Shown: positions 32,632-41,639 of the stretch, one piece after another
How the letters are laid out: each line of letters opens with the position of its first letter
Numbering within the stretch: the first letter of the stretch is position 1
DNA from: Anaerolineales bacterium
GTDB lineage: Bacteria; Chloroflexota; Anaerolineae; Anaerolineales; UBA4823
Direction of reading: 5' to 3'
Length of the DNA: 45,886 nt
Assembly: GCA_020354045.1 (NCBI GenBank)
Contig: CP070639.1
Coordinates: forward strand, 2,599,564-2,645,449
Program-made: the position numbers and the translations under genes
Notes under the pieces: model-generated
Database searches by the model: none
What the model was told of the DNA's origin: nothing
Seen by the model: the letters and a program-made list of their open reading frames with translations, nothing else

Positions 32632-33975
32632 TCAATCTGCGGGGGGTTTACGGGCTGGGTACATATGGGATTTGCCACTCAACCAGGAGATCCACAGCAC
32701 AATATTAACAACCAGGGCGTTTAACGCCTGGCCAGCAATGGTTCCAAAGACACCCCAGCGCAAGATGGCCCATATTCCCACTGTAAACATCGCTGTAATA
32801 GCGGCCAGGTTGGCGATAAAAATGGGTTTGGAGAAGCGCGCTGCTTTGAAAGCTGTTTGCAGCGGCCAGTAGGAAAATAAGAGGGCATAAAACAAGGCCA
32901 TCAAGACGACCCCGTTGCTATAAGCCAGATAGGTCTCACCATAGAGCAACCCCAGTAGCTGGTTGGGAAATAACACCGCGAACAGCAACACTCCGAGAAT
33001 GGGTATGCCCGAAATGAGGTAAATGAGCTTCAACGTCCGCCCCAGGGCAGGTCGGCCGGACTGCTCATACTGCCGGGCTGCCCGAGGGGTTAAGAATGTG
33101 TCCGTTGCACGCAGCAAAAGATGTATAGGTGCAACTAAGTTTTGTAGCGCTCTGTAGGCGCCAGCCGCTGCAAAACTGATCATGCCAGCCGTTAAAATGG
33201 GATAGAACTCCACCGCCAGCCAGTTTGCCAGGGAACTACCCATGATCCAGCGCCCGAATCCCCAGTTTCGTTTCCATATTTCAATCAGATTGTGCGGTTT
33301 TTTTGTCCAGGCATTGCGGGTGAGCCATATACCGGGCAAGAGCGCTGCCAATGAACCCCACCCAATTGCATGCAAACCTCCAATCCCGCTGAGTTCCGCC
33401 TGGGTCCCCCACCAGAGCAGCAAAATCAGCCGGACCAGGTTGGCTAGGATCGTGTTCGCCAAAGCATGGAATACTGCTGATCGTGTGTACAGCATACGGC
33501 GGATATATTCCTGCAACTGCCACCAGAGAAATGAAAACCATAGGGCGAATAGTGCTGGTCCAGCTGTATCATTACCCCACTGGATAAGCAACCATCCACC
33601 CAGAGCCGCCAGGCCTGAAGAGGTGAGAGCTAGGAGAAGTTGGAGCAGGCTGGAGCCAGTAGCATAAGCTTTGAAGTCGTGTACATCCATTGAGGCGCCA
33701 AACACATTCATCGGTTGGATCACCAGACCTTCTTGCAAAGAGCGCACCAGCCGCAAGGCAGTAAAACCAACCCCGTACATCCCCAGCTCGGTCGGTGAAA
33801 CACCGCGCGCAAGTATGATTGTGGCGATGAAATTGGAGGCGCTGATGACAGCCTGGTCTGCAGCTGCTAGGTAGCCTTCACGGGCACCTTGACCAGATAA
33901 GGTACTTATCAGGTCCTTGATTTGACCTGGAAAAGAAAAAATACTGGCAGAGGGGTGGTTTTGATCGGGTGGCAT
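32632..33975 (-). CDS. Polysaccharide flippase-like membrane protein (Wzx/MATE-like fold)
   Basis: 447 residues with about twelve to fourteen hydrophobic helices. AADQAVISASNFIATIILARG near residues 38-60 is the usual start of O-antigen flippase and polysaccharide-export proteins, and YRALQNLVAPIHLLLRATDTFLTPRAARQYE in the middle is the second-half counterpart, cited here only by its DTFLTPRAARQYE core. It would move lipid-linked oligosaccharides across the membrane. The neighbouring sugar transferase and LCP genes support this. The start is the ATG at 33975; there is no strong ribosome site. Confidence 0.85.
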   Translation of the reverse strand: MPPDQNHPSASIFSFPGQIKDLISTLSGQGAREGYLAAADQAVISASNFIATIILARGVSPTELGMYGVGFTALRLVRSLQEGLVIQPMNVFGASMDVHDFKAYATGSSLLQLLLALTSSGLAALGGWLLIQWGNDTAGPALFALWFSFLWWQLQEYIRRMLYTRSAVFHALANTILANLVRLILLLWWGTQAELSGIGGLHAIGWGSLAALLPGIWLTRNAWTKKPHNLIEIWKRNWGFGRWIMGSSLANWLAVEFYPILTAGMISFAAAGAYRALQNLVAPIHLLLRATDTFLTPRAARQYEQSGRPALGRTLKLIYLISGIPILGVLLFAVLFPNQLLGLLYGETYLAYSNGVVLMALFYALLFSYWPLQTAFKAARFSKPIFIANLAAITAMFTVGIWAILRWGVFGTIAGQALNALVVNIVLWISWLSGKSHMYPARKPPAD

Positions 33976-34397
33976 AGGGGAGAGTTATCAGCAGGAGTCG
34001 GCGGCAACGTCGGATTGACTCACCGCCACGGGCCAATTCTATCAGAAATCGATTTTGATTAGGCCTACCCCTAATCTTGATGGGTAAATCGCCATCTTGC
34101 TGGCTACGGTATTTATGTTTGCACAGGCGCTGTTTTTATGGTAGTTCACTTCAACCAACCGGGGGTGTTTCTCAGTGACTTAATATCATCTGCGTTTTCC
34201 CGATTATTATCAAGGGTGTTAGGGGAAAGTTATCTTATGTTTTATGCTTTATAATAGCTACTTGCAGTCTCTAGAACAGGCTTGGTTTCTGGCTTAAGTC
34301 TTATTTAACTGTAGCTGTTAAAAGGGTACAAAATCCTGACAAAATATTGGATAATGTAACAATTGACCCGTGGAAACGTTTTATGGGGTAGCAATTG
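33976..34397. promoter_or_regulatory. Regulatory gap upstream of the first ECF sigma gene, with shared promoter-like element
   Basis: The 422-base gap holds no gene I can support. Near 34222-34259 there is GAAAG (34225-34229), then 14 bases, then ATGCTTTATAATAGCT (34244-34259). A closely similar arrangement (GAAAG, 13 bases, ATGCTTATAAAAAGCT) precedes the second ECF gene. The element is about 140 bases from the ATG at 34398. A GATAAT near 34350 is a weaker alternative. The left part of the gap must carry the flippase promoter, which I could not identify. Confidence 0.45.
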
Positions 34398-34952
34398 ATG
34401 TCAAAATGGCAAGAAGTTGATGACATTCAGCTGCTAAAAGCCGCCCAGAGCGGCGAAGCCGAAGCATACGGTGAATTATACGAGCGCTATGCAGGGAGGG
34501 TCTTTCGATTCTTGTATTCGCACCTCGATAATCGCCTGGATGCAGAGGACATAACTGAAGAAGTGTTCTTACGGGTGTGGAAGTCCTTGTCAGGATATCG
34601 CGAACAGGGCGTGCCGTTTTTAGCATATCTGTTTCGTATCGCGCGCAATGCCCTGATCGACCATTATCGCCGGTCGGGTGGTGAAAAGAAGGATGTGGCT
34701 TTGGAGGACTTGCCTCTAAAAGATCACAGACCAGACCCGGTGGAGACCGTGATGATTAATCTGGAACACCAGAAATTGCGCCAAACATTGGAGCACTTGC
34801 GCGAGGATTATCGCACGGTTTTAGTGTTAAGATTTCTGGGTGAGTTATCACCTGAGGAAACGGCACACGCGATGGGCCGTTCCTCAGGAGCTATACGCGT
34901 CTTGCAACACAGAGCCCTGACGGCTCTGCGGAGTTTGATGGAGGGCGCCTAG
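34398..34952 (+). CDS. ECF-type RNA polymerase sigma factor, copy 1
   Basis: 184 residues. Region 2 runs about 25-90, with AYGELYERYAGRVFRFLYSHL, AEDITEEVFLRVWKSL and LFRIARNALIDHYRR. Region 4 runs about 125-178, with REDYRTVLVLRFLGELSPEETA, MGRSSGAIRVLQHRAL. Regions 1 and 3 are missing, as in all ECF sigmas. It should direct polymerase to alternative promoters when released from control. The next gene, ten bases later, encodes a DUF5667 membrane protein that may hold it inactive. The copy at 43728 is clearly paralogous (long shared blocks such as YSHLDNR, DAED, TEEVFLRVW). The start is the ATG at 34398; an in-frame TTG precedes it. Confidence 0.92.
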   Translation: MSKWQEVDDIQLLKAAQSGEAEAYGELYERYAGRVFRFLYSHLDNRLDAEDITEEVFLRVWKSLSGYREQGVPFLAYLFRIARNALIDHYRRSGGEKKDVALEDLPLKDHRPDPVETVMINLEHQKLRQTLEHLREDYRTVLVLRFLGELSPEETAHAMGRSSGAIRVLQHRALTALRSLMEGA

Positions 34953-34962
34953 AGGTTGGCAG

Positions 34963-36177
34963 ATGGCTAGAAGTGATCAAGAGCTAGAGCGAATATTGCA
35001 ATCCTGCCTGGAGATGTTGCAGCGCGGGGATGTTGCGCTTGATGAAGCTCTGGCTCGCTATCCCGAAGATGTGCATGAACTGCGCCCACGGCTTGAGGCC
35101 GCCTTGTGGTTGAGCGCTAAGCGCAGTGCACTCGACCCGCGCCCCGGGTTTGTTAGCGCTTCTCGCCAGAGGTTAGTGGCTCGTTTGCAGCAAGAGCAGA
35201 TTGCCCAGGCGCAACCACTGAGCAAGCCTTTGAAAAATTGGTTTGTTCAATTATGGGAACAGATCATACCTGCCAGTGGTCCAGCTCGTCGTAAGTTTGC
35301 CTTCCAGCTGGCGATGATTCTGGTGCTGCTTGCGACCATGTTTACAGGCGGTACTGGTGTTGCGTTCGCTGCCCAGGATGCCATACCTGGCGACCAGCTG
35401 TACCCAGTGAAAACCACACTGGAATCTGCGGAGTTGTTCTTTACTCCTGGTTTAGCCGGCGATATTCGCTTGCACATTGACTTCTCTTCGCGGCGCGTGG
35501 ATGAAATCAAAGGCTTAATATTGGTTGACCGGTACGGATTTATAGCAGAGACTGTCACCCGTTTCGAAAAGCACGTTTTTAAGGCGGTGAATCTACTTGA
35601 TCAACTGGCACGCCGTAACGCGGCTCAGGCAAGTGAATTAGCGATCGTGTTGCATAACACACTTTCCAACCAGGTTGCTGTGCTTCAAATCCTGGCTGAG
35701 ATGATCCCGGCCAATGTCAAGAGCGAGATAACCAGGGCGGTGGGTGTTGCCCAGGTTGGTGAGTCTTCTGTCGAGAATGTGCTAGCTATCATTGGCGCTC
35801 CCTTGAATACTGCCACACCCGAGCAGTCCAGTATTGATGCGGCGGATAGTATCAATACGCCCACTTCAAGTCCCACCGCCACTCTTACGAGCACTGCTAC
35901 AGCTACCTGGACGGGCACGCCTACCCACACGCCCAGCTTAACCCCTTCCATGACTCTCACAGTAACGCCAAGTCCTTCCATACCAGTGGCAACGACTGCC
36001 ATTGTAAATACGCCGGCAACGGGTGATGAGGATCCACCCGCGCCGACCAGTACACCGGTGCCTACCAATCCACCGCAGCCTACCGATCCGCCACAGCCTA
36101 CCGATCCGCCAAAACCCACCAAGACGGACAAACCCCTCCCAAGTCCAACCCGGAGACCGCCGAAAGAGGATGGTTGA
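34963..36177 (+). CDS. DUF5667-like membrane protein, candidate anti-sigma partner, copy 1
   Basis: 404 residues. The cytoplasmic N-terminus (1-110) has LERILQSCLEMLQRGDVALDEAL and the DPRPGFVSASRQRLVARLQ segment. One membrane helix follows (about 110-136). An extracellular domain begins AQDAIPGDQLYPVKTTLESAEL, of which GDQLYPVK is the DUF5667 hallmark, and is helical to about 270. The last 130 residues are a Ser/Thr/Pro-rich tail with PTDPPQ repeats. The arrangement of cytoplasmic domain, single helix and outside domain next to an ECF gene suggests a transmembrane anti-sigma that senses an envelope signal; the anti-sigma function is inferred. It has a paralogue at 44297. Confidence 0.82.
   Translation: MARSDQELERILQSCLEMLQRGDVALDEALARYPEDVHELRPRLEAALWLSAKRSALDPRPGFVSASRQRLVARLQQEQIAQAQPLSKPLKNWFVQLWEQIIPASGPARRKFAFQLAMILVLLATMFTGGTGVAFAAQDAIPGDQLYPVKTTLESAELFFTPGLAGDIRLHIDFSSRRVDEIKGLILVDRYGFIAETVTRFEKHVFKAVNLLDQLARRNAAQASELAIVLHNTLSNQVAVLQILAEMIPANVKSEITRAVGVAQVGESSVENVLAIIGAPLNTATPEQSSIDAADSINTPTSSPTATLTSTATATWTGTPTHTPSLTPSMTLTVTPSPSIPVATTAIVNTPATGDEDPPAPTSTPVPTNPPQPTDPPQPTDPPKPTKTDKPLPSPTRRPPKEDG
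36056..36125 (+). repeat. Pro/Thr-rich coding repeat in the DUF5667 tail
   Basis: Short imperfect repeats of a 21-base unit (CAGCCTACCGATCCGCCA-like) encode PTDPPQ/K motifs. This is low-complexity spacer sequence, probably a stalk outside the membrane and prone to length change. Confidence 0.75.
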
Positions 36178-36527
36178 TCCAGGCTTCTTGAGCGCCCACT
36201 TGCAATTTTTTTAGGAGCATTTCAATAAATCTGTTGTAAAATCAATTAAAAAAGGGTGAAATTTGATATTTGCAGCTTTATTTGCTTTTATCCCCTGACT
36301 GATGGTAAATATGAGCGACTTGCCAGGCAGGTTACTGTGTCAAAGCGGTCCGTATTTGCAATATATTTGGAATTATGACAATACAATACAATATTGATAG
36401 TTTTACAGATTATGTGGTTGGAATTTGCAAAATGGCGTTATAATCAAATAGCTCAGAGGTGTTTTTTTTTACTATGCGAGTGCACTAAAATATGTATAGA
36501 TGACTTTTTGTACACAAATAACTGCAT
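36178..36527 (+). promoter_or_regulatory. AT-rich gap with a candidate promoter for the TadE-Calx-beta operon
   Basis: 350 bases without a gene. TTGGAA (36418-36423), a 15-base spacer and TATAAT (36439-36444) form a plausible promoter with a short spacer; transcription would start near 36451, about 77 bases before the first ATG. The run of nine to ten T near 36463 is not preceded by a good hairpin. The left part is A/T-rich with no clear terminator for the DUF5667 gene. Confidence 0.45.
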
Positions 36528-39173
36528 ATGAGAAGCTTAACAGGTGCGATGATGAGAAAGACGAATAAACAGGAGCGAGCACAGGGCCTGGTTGAATTTG
36601 CCCTGGTGCTACCATTGTTGCTTTTGGTCATGTTTGCGCTGATCGAGTTTGGACGGTTGCTTTTTATTTACAGCGTGGTTTTCACTTCCAGCCGTGAAGC
36701 CGCCCGTTATGGTTCCGCTGCAGGGGATGTGGGGAATTTCATACCTCATTATCGCCATTGTGATGGTATGCGCGCCGCAGCCAAGCGGGTAGGCAATTGG
36801 GCAGGAGTTAATGATAGCGCCATCACCATCAATTACGATGACGGCGATCCTGCCCATACATTTGGGAACTGCCCTGTGAGTGGTTACGGTCCGGCGGCGG
36901 TTGAGCTTGGTCACCGGGTGGTCGTACAGGTTTCCGCAATGTACCAGCCTTTGTTGCCTCTGCTTAATTTGCCAGCATTCCCGATTATGTCCACCTCCGC
37001 CCGCACGATCCTCAAAGATATATCTATTCAGGGAACGCCGCCTGCCCCATCAGGCAGTGTAAGCGTATTTTTTAGCCCAGCAGATCAGACCGTGGATGAG
37101 GGCGATCCAGGTGATCCAGGGACACCAAAATCAGTCAATTTTAAGATTCAACTGAGCGGGCCAACCGCCAGTGATGTGACCGTCTTTTTCAATCTGGACC
37201 TGGGTGCCAGCACAGCCTCCGTGGGGACCGATTTCAGTTTGAACACTGCCAGTCCGGTCGTGATTTTGGCAGGTGATGTAAGTGCCACCCTGTCTGTAAA
37301 GATTGAGCCAGACCTCGTGGATGAAGACGATGAAACTGTGCTTTTACGAATCGTTAGTGTTAATAATGGGAATATCGGTACACAGGATACGCATTTGATC
37401 ACCATTGCGGATGATGATGATCCACCAACTGTGGACTTCAAGCCGCAATCCCAGAGTGTGCAAGAGGATGATGGCGTCAATGGTGTCAGCACCTTACTTA
37501 CGGTGCAGCTCAGCAACCCATCCGGCAGAACAGTTACGGTTCCTTTCAGTTTGGACGTAATCAGCAGCACAGCCACCCTCAATCAGGATTTTATTCTCAA
37601 TTCTGCCAGCCCGTTGACCTTTGCGCCTGGCCAGACCAGTAAACCGATCCTGTTAACCTCATCATTGGACAGTATTGATGAAGACGACGAGAGCATTATC
37701 TTGGTAATGGGAACGCCTGTAAACGCTGTACAGGGGTCTGCGAGTGTACATACCACCTGGATCATTGATAATGATGTGCCTCCCGCCGTTTTCTTTACCT
37801 GGAGTACTTCACAGGCGCCTGAAAGCGCGGGTGCCGTGGACGTGGAGGTTAGTTTAAGTGCCCCTTCAGGGAAACAGGTTGATGTACCCTTTGCAACAGG
37901 TGTTGGAGGTACGGCGGTGGCAGGCCAGGACTACCGCCTGCCACTTGGTCCCCTGGTTATTCCAGCTGGTCAATCCACAGCCAATATTCAGGTGACCCTT
38001 ATCGATGAAGGCGATAACACTGAATTTGATGAAACCGTTATCTTAGATCTGGGAACGCCGTTAAATGCCACTGCCACCCTGGGAATGCCAAAACAGCATG
38101 AATTGACGATCACTGCCACACCCAAGCCACCAACAATTTATTTTACGCAGGTCAGCCAGTCGGCTTCTGAATCAGCAGGTAGTGTAAGTGTGATGGCGCA
38201 GCTAAGTGCCGCTTACTATCAGGATATTGTCGTGTCTTTGACTTCGGGGGGTAGTACAGCTGCTCAAGGTGCTGATTATACCTTGTCCTCCAGCCAAATC
38301 TCGATCCCAGCGGGCAGCTCTACGGGCAGCGTGTCAGTCATTGTGGTGAATGATGCCCTGGACGAAGATGATGAAACGGTGATGCTCACCATGCTGCCAC
38401 CCAGCAACGCCAGCCTGGGTTCTCCCAGTGTTCACACGCTTACGATTTTGGATGACGAAGCGCCTCCGCAGGTGTACTTTACCTCCCCCGCTCAATCGGG
38501 GAAGGAAGATATTGGTCAAATGCTTGTCACGGTCCGGCTCAGCCCGGTATCAGGCAGAGATGTCACTGTTCCGTATACGGTGGGCGGTACGGCTACCTCT
38601 GGTGCAGATTATACGATCACACCCACGAACACTGTGACCATACCCGCAGGTACCACCGATGCAACCATCACGATCCAGGTCATAAACGACACAGTCCTTG
38701 GCGAGGGGAATGAGACCGTGGAGATTACTATGGGTACACCGCTGAATGCTACCCGAGGCACTACCTATGATCGCCACACTGCCACCATCACCGCCTGGAT
38801 CTGCCCCTCGGCAACAGCTGACCCATATTTTGGCTCTGGAAGCGACAGCAAAAAGCTGATCTGGGAGTTGCAGAATACAGATCCAAATACCACCGATCTG
38901 CTTGAAGTGACGGTGTTTTGGCCCACGAGTAATGCTGCCTTGCTTGAGAACATTGTTTTTGGTAGCAACCCCATTGGCAACAGCACTTACTATCCTGCAG
39001 GTTTGGGCTATCTGTTAGTGGTGAATCCCAACCCATTATGGAGCGGTGTGTTCAACACTCGCCAGATGACCTTCTTGTTTGACAAGCGTCCCAGTATTAC
39101 CGGTGGGCAGGAGATTGTAGTGAGCGCTCGTTTTGCGAACTGCCTGCCTTTCAGCAGGCGGATTGGGAATTGA
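36528..39173 (+). CDS. TadE-like membrane anchor fused to five Calx-beta-type domains
   Basis: 881 residues from the ATG at 36528; ATGs at 36549 and 36552 may be the true start. Residues 17-65 are a TadE-like segment: AQGLVEFALVLPLLLLVMF with Glu23, then FGRLLFIYSVVFTSSREAARY. A pseudopilin-like domain continues to about 165. From about 178 to 755 there are five Calx-beta-like units, each with a DEDDETV-type or EGNETVEI-type acidic motif, a G-A-DY-like turn and a THTLTI-D-like end, fitting Ca-binding beta-sandwiches. A distinct domain with cysteines ends the protein. This is unusually large for a TadE protein and looks like an anchored adhesin. It is the first of four exported-protein genes between two ECF modules. 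Confidence 0.85.
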   Translation: MRSLTGAMMRKTNKQERAQGLVEFALVLPLLLLVMFALIEFGRLLFIYSVVFTSSREAARYGSAAGDVGNFIPHYRHCDGMRAAAKRVGNWAGVNDSAITINYDDGDPAHTFGNCPVSGYGPAAVELGHRVVVQVSAMYQPLLPLLNLPAFPIMSTSARTILKDISIQGTPPAPSGSVSVFFSPADQTVDEGDPGDPGTPKSVNFKIQLSGPTASDVTVFFNLDLGASTASVGTDFSLNTASPVVILAGDVSATLSVKIEPDLVDEDDETVLLRIVSVNNGNIGTQDTHLITIADDDDPPTVDFKPQSQSVQEDDGVNGVSTLLTVQLSNPSGRTVTVPFSLDVISSTATLNQDFILNSASPLTFAPGQTSKPILLTSSLDSIDEDDESIILVMGTPVNAVQGSASVHTTWIIDNDVPPAVFFTWSTSQAPESAGAVDVEVSLSAPSGKQVDVPFATGVGGTAVAGQDYRLPLGPLVIPAGQSTANIQVTLIDEGDNTEFDETVILDLGTPLNATATLGMPKQHELTITATPKPPTIYFTQVSQSASESAGSVSVMAQLSAAYYQDIVVSLTSGGSTAAQGADYTLSSSQISIPAGSSTGSVSVIVVNDALDEDDETVMLTMLPPSNASLGSPSVHTLTILDDEAPPQVYFTSPAQSGKEDIGQMLVTVRLSPVSGRDVTVPYTVGGTATSGADYTITPTNTVTIPAGTTDATITIQVINDTVLGEGNETVEITMGTPLNATRGTTYDRHTATITAWICPSATADPYFGSGSDSKKLIWELQNTDPNTTDLLEVTVFWPTSNAALLENIVFGSNPIGNSTYYPAGLGYLLVVNPNPLWSGVFNTRQMTFLFDKRPSITGGQEIVVSARFANCLPFSRRIGN

Positions 39174-39215
39174 AGTAAGGAACTAAGTGTTAAAGGCGTT
39201 TTCTTGGAGATTCGT

Positions 39216-41615
39216 GTGAGGTCTTGTAAATTTCGAAGCAGCTTGTTTTGGGTTCTAACCCTGCTCGTCCTGCTCAGCAGCACAGGCGGGCAGGCTCGGG
39301 CCTATCCGGATATAAGTGAAAAGGAGCCTCCACCTCCTGCAAAAAAGCAAGTATCTGATTCGATCCTTGCCTATGATGCCTGGCATGAGCCGCTGGCGCA
39401 GCAGACCCCATTGGGCCTTGCTTCGACTAACACAGATCCATATGGGTATACACTCGATGATGGGGTCACTTTTGCCTGGGAGGATATTACCGGCAAAGGC
39501 ACTCAGGCGTCTTTTTCTGACTCAGACGATGGTTTTACGGAGTTGATTGATATCGGTTTCAACTTTAAATTCTACGAAAGCACGTATCACCAGCTTTCAA
39601 TCGGAACAAACGGCTTGATTAACTTTGAAGCTGGCAGCAGCTCCTTTTCCAACCAGTTCCTTCCTTTAGATATAGATCCAAATAACTTGATCGCCCCCTT
39701 TTGGGATGACCTGCTCATCGACACCGGAAATGTGTATTACTGGCTTGACAGCACTTCTCCTCAACGCTTTGTGATTGAATGGCACCAGGTGGTGAAGTAC
39801 GGCAGCCTTGAAGAGCTCACCTTTCAGGTCATCCTGTACGAAAATGGTGACATACTCTTCCAGTATCTAGAGCTGCATGGAAACCTGGCGAGTTCAACGG
39901 TGGGGATCGAGGATCGAGAAGGTGTGTATGGCTTGATGTATCTTTATAACAGCCTTGGGTTGGCTGCAGGTCAAGCCATTCTCTTCTCGAGACCTTTCCC
40001 TGCGGCACGCGCCAGGATCAACCCGCTCTATCAAAGTGCTTTGAGCCTGAATATGTCTTCCCAGCTTCAAGCGCAGGTTAGCAACATCGGTGATTTGGGA
40101 TCAGACACCATCAATCTATCTGCGCTTTCAAGTGCTCCCGGTTGGACAGTGTCCTTCATTGACGCACATACCGGGGCTCCTTTAACGGACACGAACGGCG
40201 ATGGCAAGCTGGATAGTGGGCAATTGGCACAAGGTGCCTCAGCGGAGTTTGATTTAAAAGTAACGGCTCCTGCCTCAGCGCAACCGACTGATTATACGGA
40301 AATCACCCTGTTGGCGACCTCCTCCCTGGATGTCACCAGGTCCATGACTGCCACCGTTCAGGTAGCCATTCCAGCCCCCTTTGCACAAGCCTATTCTGAC
40401 AGCCAGGCAGATATCCTGTTGAATCAAATTTGGGCCGTGAATTCACGCCAACATCGTGTTGCCCCATATTTTACGGGCACCACATTAGCGATTGATGGTC
40501 GGCTTGATAGCCATTATATCTATGCCTGGGAGAAGAATGGTTTCGACACAGGAGCCTATTATTCCAATGTTGAGTATACGATCTTGAATACAGCCGGATT
40601 TGTCTACAAACCGACAATCGCACTCACCCATTATGAAAACGAAGCCACCTCAACACTGAAGGTTAATGCTGTGAACCCTGCTGTTTCCGTTGCAGCCGAT
40701 GGTAGCTTTGCCCTGCTCTGGATACAAGATAAGCTTGATATTTCCACCTATTCGGACATTCGCCAGAATTCCAATGTGTGGTTTGCGATATTGAATGCCC
40801 AGGGGAATTTGAGTTACGGACCTGTAAACCTGACCAATAATACCCAATGGCGGGGACAGGGTGGTTATGATATTCCCTTATATGATGCTCCGCGTATCGT
40901 TGCCACGGACGACAATCATTTCTTTTTAGGTTGGGTAGATAATCAGGTGGATACGGGCGATAACGAGGTGAATCGCCTCTACTATGCGGTCTATAACACT
41001 GCAGGGGTAGAGCTGACTGATGATCCCCAATTGCTCAGCCAGAGCGAGGCAGGCAGTACACTCTTGTTTGATCCTAATCTTGTCAGCACAAATTCTGGGG
41101 CTTTGTTTGCCTATACAGTAAAGAACCAGCTCTCCCAGACGTATTCCATTGCCTACGCTCTGTTGGACAGCACAGGGAACGTGACCAGGAACCCTGCGAT
41201 ATTTCCTGGGAGCAGCGGCTGGCGCAGTGATGGGGCACGGGTTAGCAATGGCAATTTGGTATTGGCCTGGACGAATCCAATGACCGATCATATTGCTTAC
41301 GTGGTTTTGAATTCAAGTGGTGACACACTCTTGAGTGGTCCAACAGATCTCCCTCTGGCAGGCATGCGCAAACCGGATTACGTTTCGGTCACCTATGATG
41401 AGTTAGGACACGCCATTTTGACCTGGCTGGATGTGGAATGGAATGATTTCATGTATTACGCCGCCCTTGGAGGAGATGGCAGTGTGCTGACGCCACCCAT
41501 GATTTTCCTAAAGGGCGCTTCGGAAAACCCCTTGATCCAGACCAGCTTTTCCGGGCAGGGAAACGCTCCCTATGTGGGTTTCTGGGAAGTTTTCCTATCT
41601 CTGGTGAAACGTTAA
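39216..41615 (+). CDS. Secreted protein with nidogen-like region and repeated propeller-like blades
   Basis: 799 residues from the GTG at 39216, preceded by GGAGA five bases upstream; an in-frame TTG twelve bases earlier overlaps this ribosome site. A signal peptide (SSLFWVLTLLVLLSS, cleaved near ARAYP) is followed by a region at about 90-260 with LIAPFWDDLLIDTGNVYYW and ENGDILFQYLEL that resembles nidogen-like (NIDO) domains. A DTNGDGKLDSGQ segment looks like a Ca-binding loop. From about 390 onward at least five blocks share the pattern of a strand, then short loop and W-x-D/N (LLWIQDK, FLGWVDN, VLAWTNP, LTWLDVE), suggesting a beta-propeller. No cell-wall anchor is seen. Function is unknown; adhesion or matrix is inferred from the neighbours. 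Confidence 0.7.
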   Translation: MRSCKFRSSLFWVLTLLVLLSSTGGQARAYPDISEKEPPPPAKKQVSDSILAYDAWHEPLAQQTPLGLASTNTDPYGYTLDDGVTFAWEDITGKGTQASFSDSDDGFTELIDIGFNFKFYESTYHQLSIGTNGLINFEAGSSSFSNQFLPLDIDPNNLIAPFWDDLLIDTGNVYYWLDSTSPQRFVIEWHQVVKYGSLEELTFQVILYENGDILFQYLELHGNLASSTVGIEDREGVYGLMYLYNSLGLAAGQAILFSRPFPAARARINPLYQSALSLNMSSQLQAQVSNIGDLGSDTINLSALSSAPGWTVSFIDAHTGAPLTDTNGDGKLDSGQLAQGASAEFDLKVTAPASAQPTDYTEITLLATSSLDVTRSMTATVQVAIPAPFAQAYSDSQADILLNQIWAVNSRQHRVAPYFTGTTLAIDGRLDSHYIYAWEKNGFDTGAYYSNVEYTILNTAGFVYKPTIALTHYENEATSTLKVNAVNPAVSVAADGSFALLWIQDKLDISTYSDIRQNSNVWFAILNAQGNLSYGPVNLTNNTQWRGQGGYDIPLYDAPRIVATDDNHFFLGWVDNQVDTGDNEVNRLYYAVYNTAGVELTDDPQLLSQSEAGSTLLFDPNLVSTNSGALFAYTVKNQLSQTYSIAYALLDSTGNVTRNPAIFPGSSGWRSDGARVSNGNLVLAWTNPMTDHIAYVVLNSSGDTLLSGPTDLPLAGMRKPDYVSVTYDELGHAILTWLDVEWNDFMYYAALGGDGSVLTPPMIFLKGASENPLIQTSFSGQGNAPYVGFWEVFLSLVKR

Positions 41616-41639
41616 GCAATCTACTAACAGGTGTGTGGA

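Noticed and set aside
36062..36120. CRISPR-like short direct repeats
   Set aside because: Repeats are adjacent, without spacers, and in frame as PTDPPQ motifs.
35685..36131. Long minus-strand frame, Val/Gly-rich
   Set aside because: It is the antisense of the Thr/Pro-rich tail of the DUF5667 gene; the composition is an artefact of low-complexity codons, with no ribosome site.
37148..37582. Minus-strand frame opposite the Calx-beta repeats
   Set aside because: Ser/Thr-rich antisense shadow caused by the repeats; the plus strand is clearly coding.
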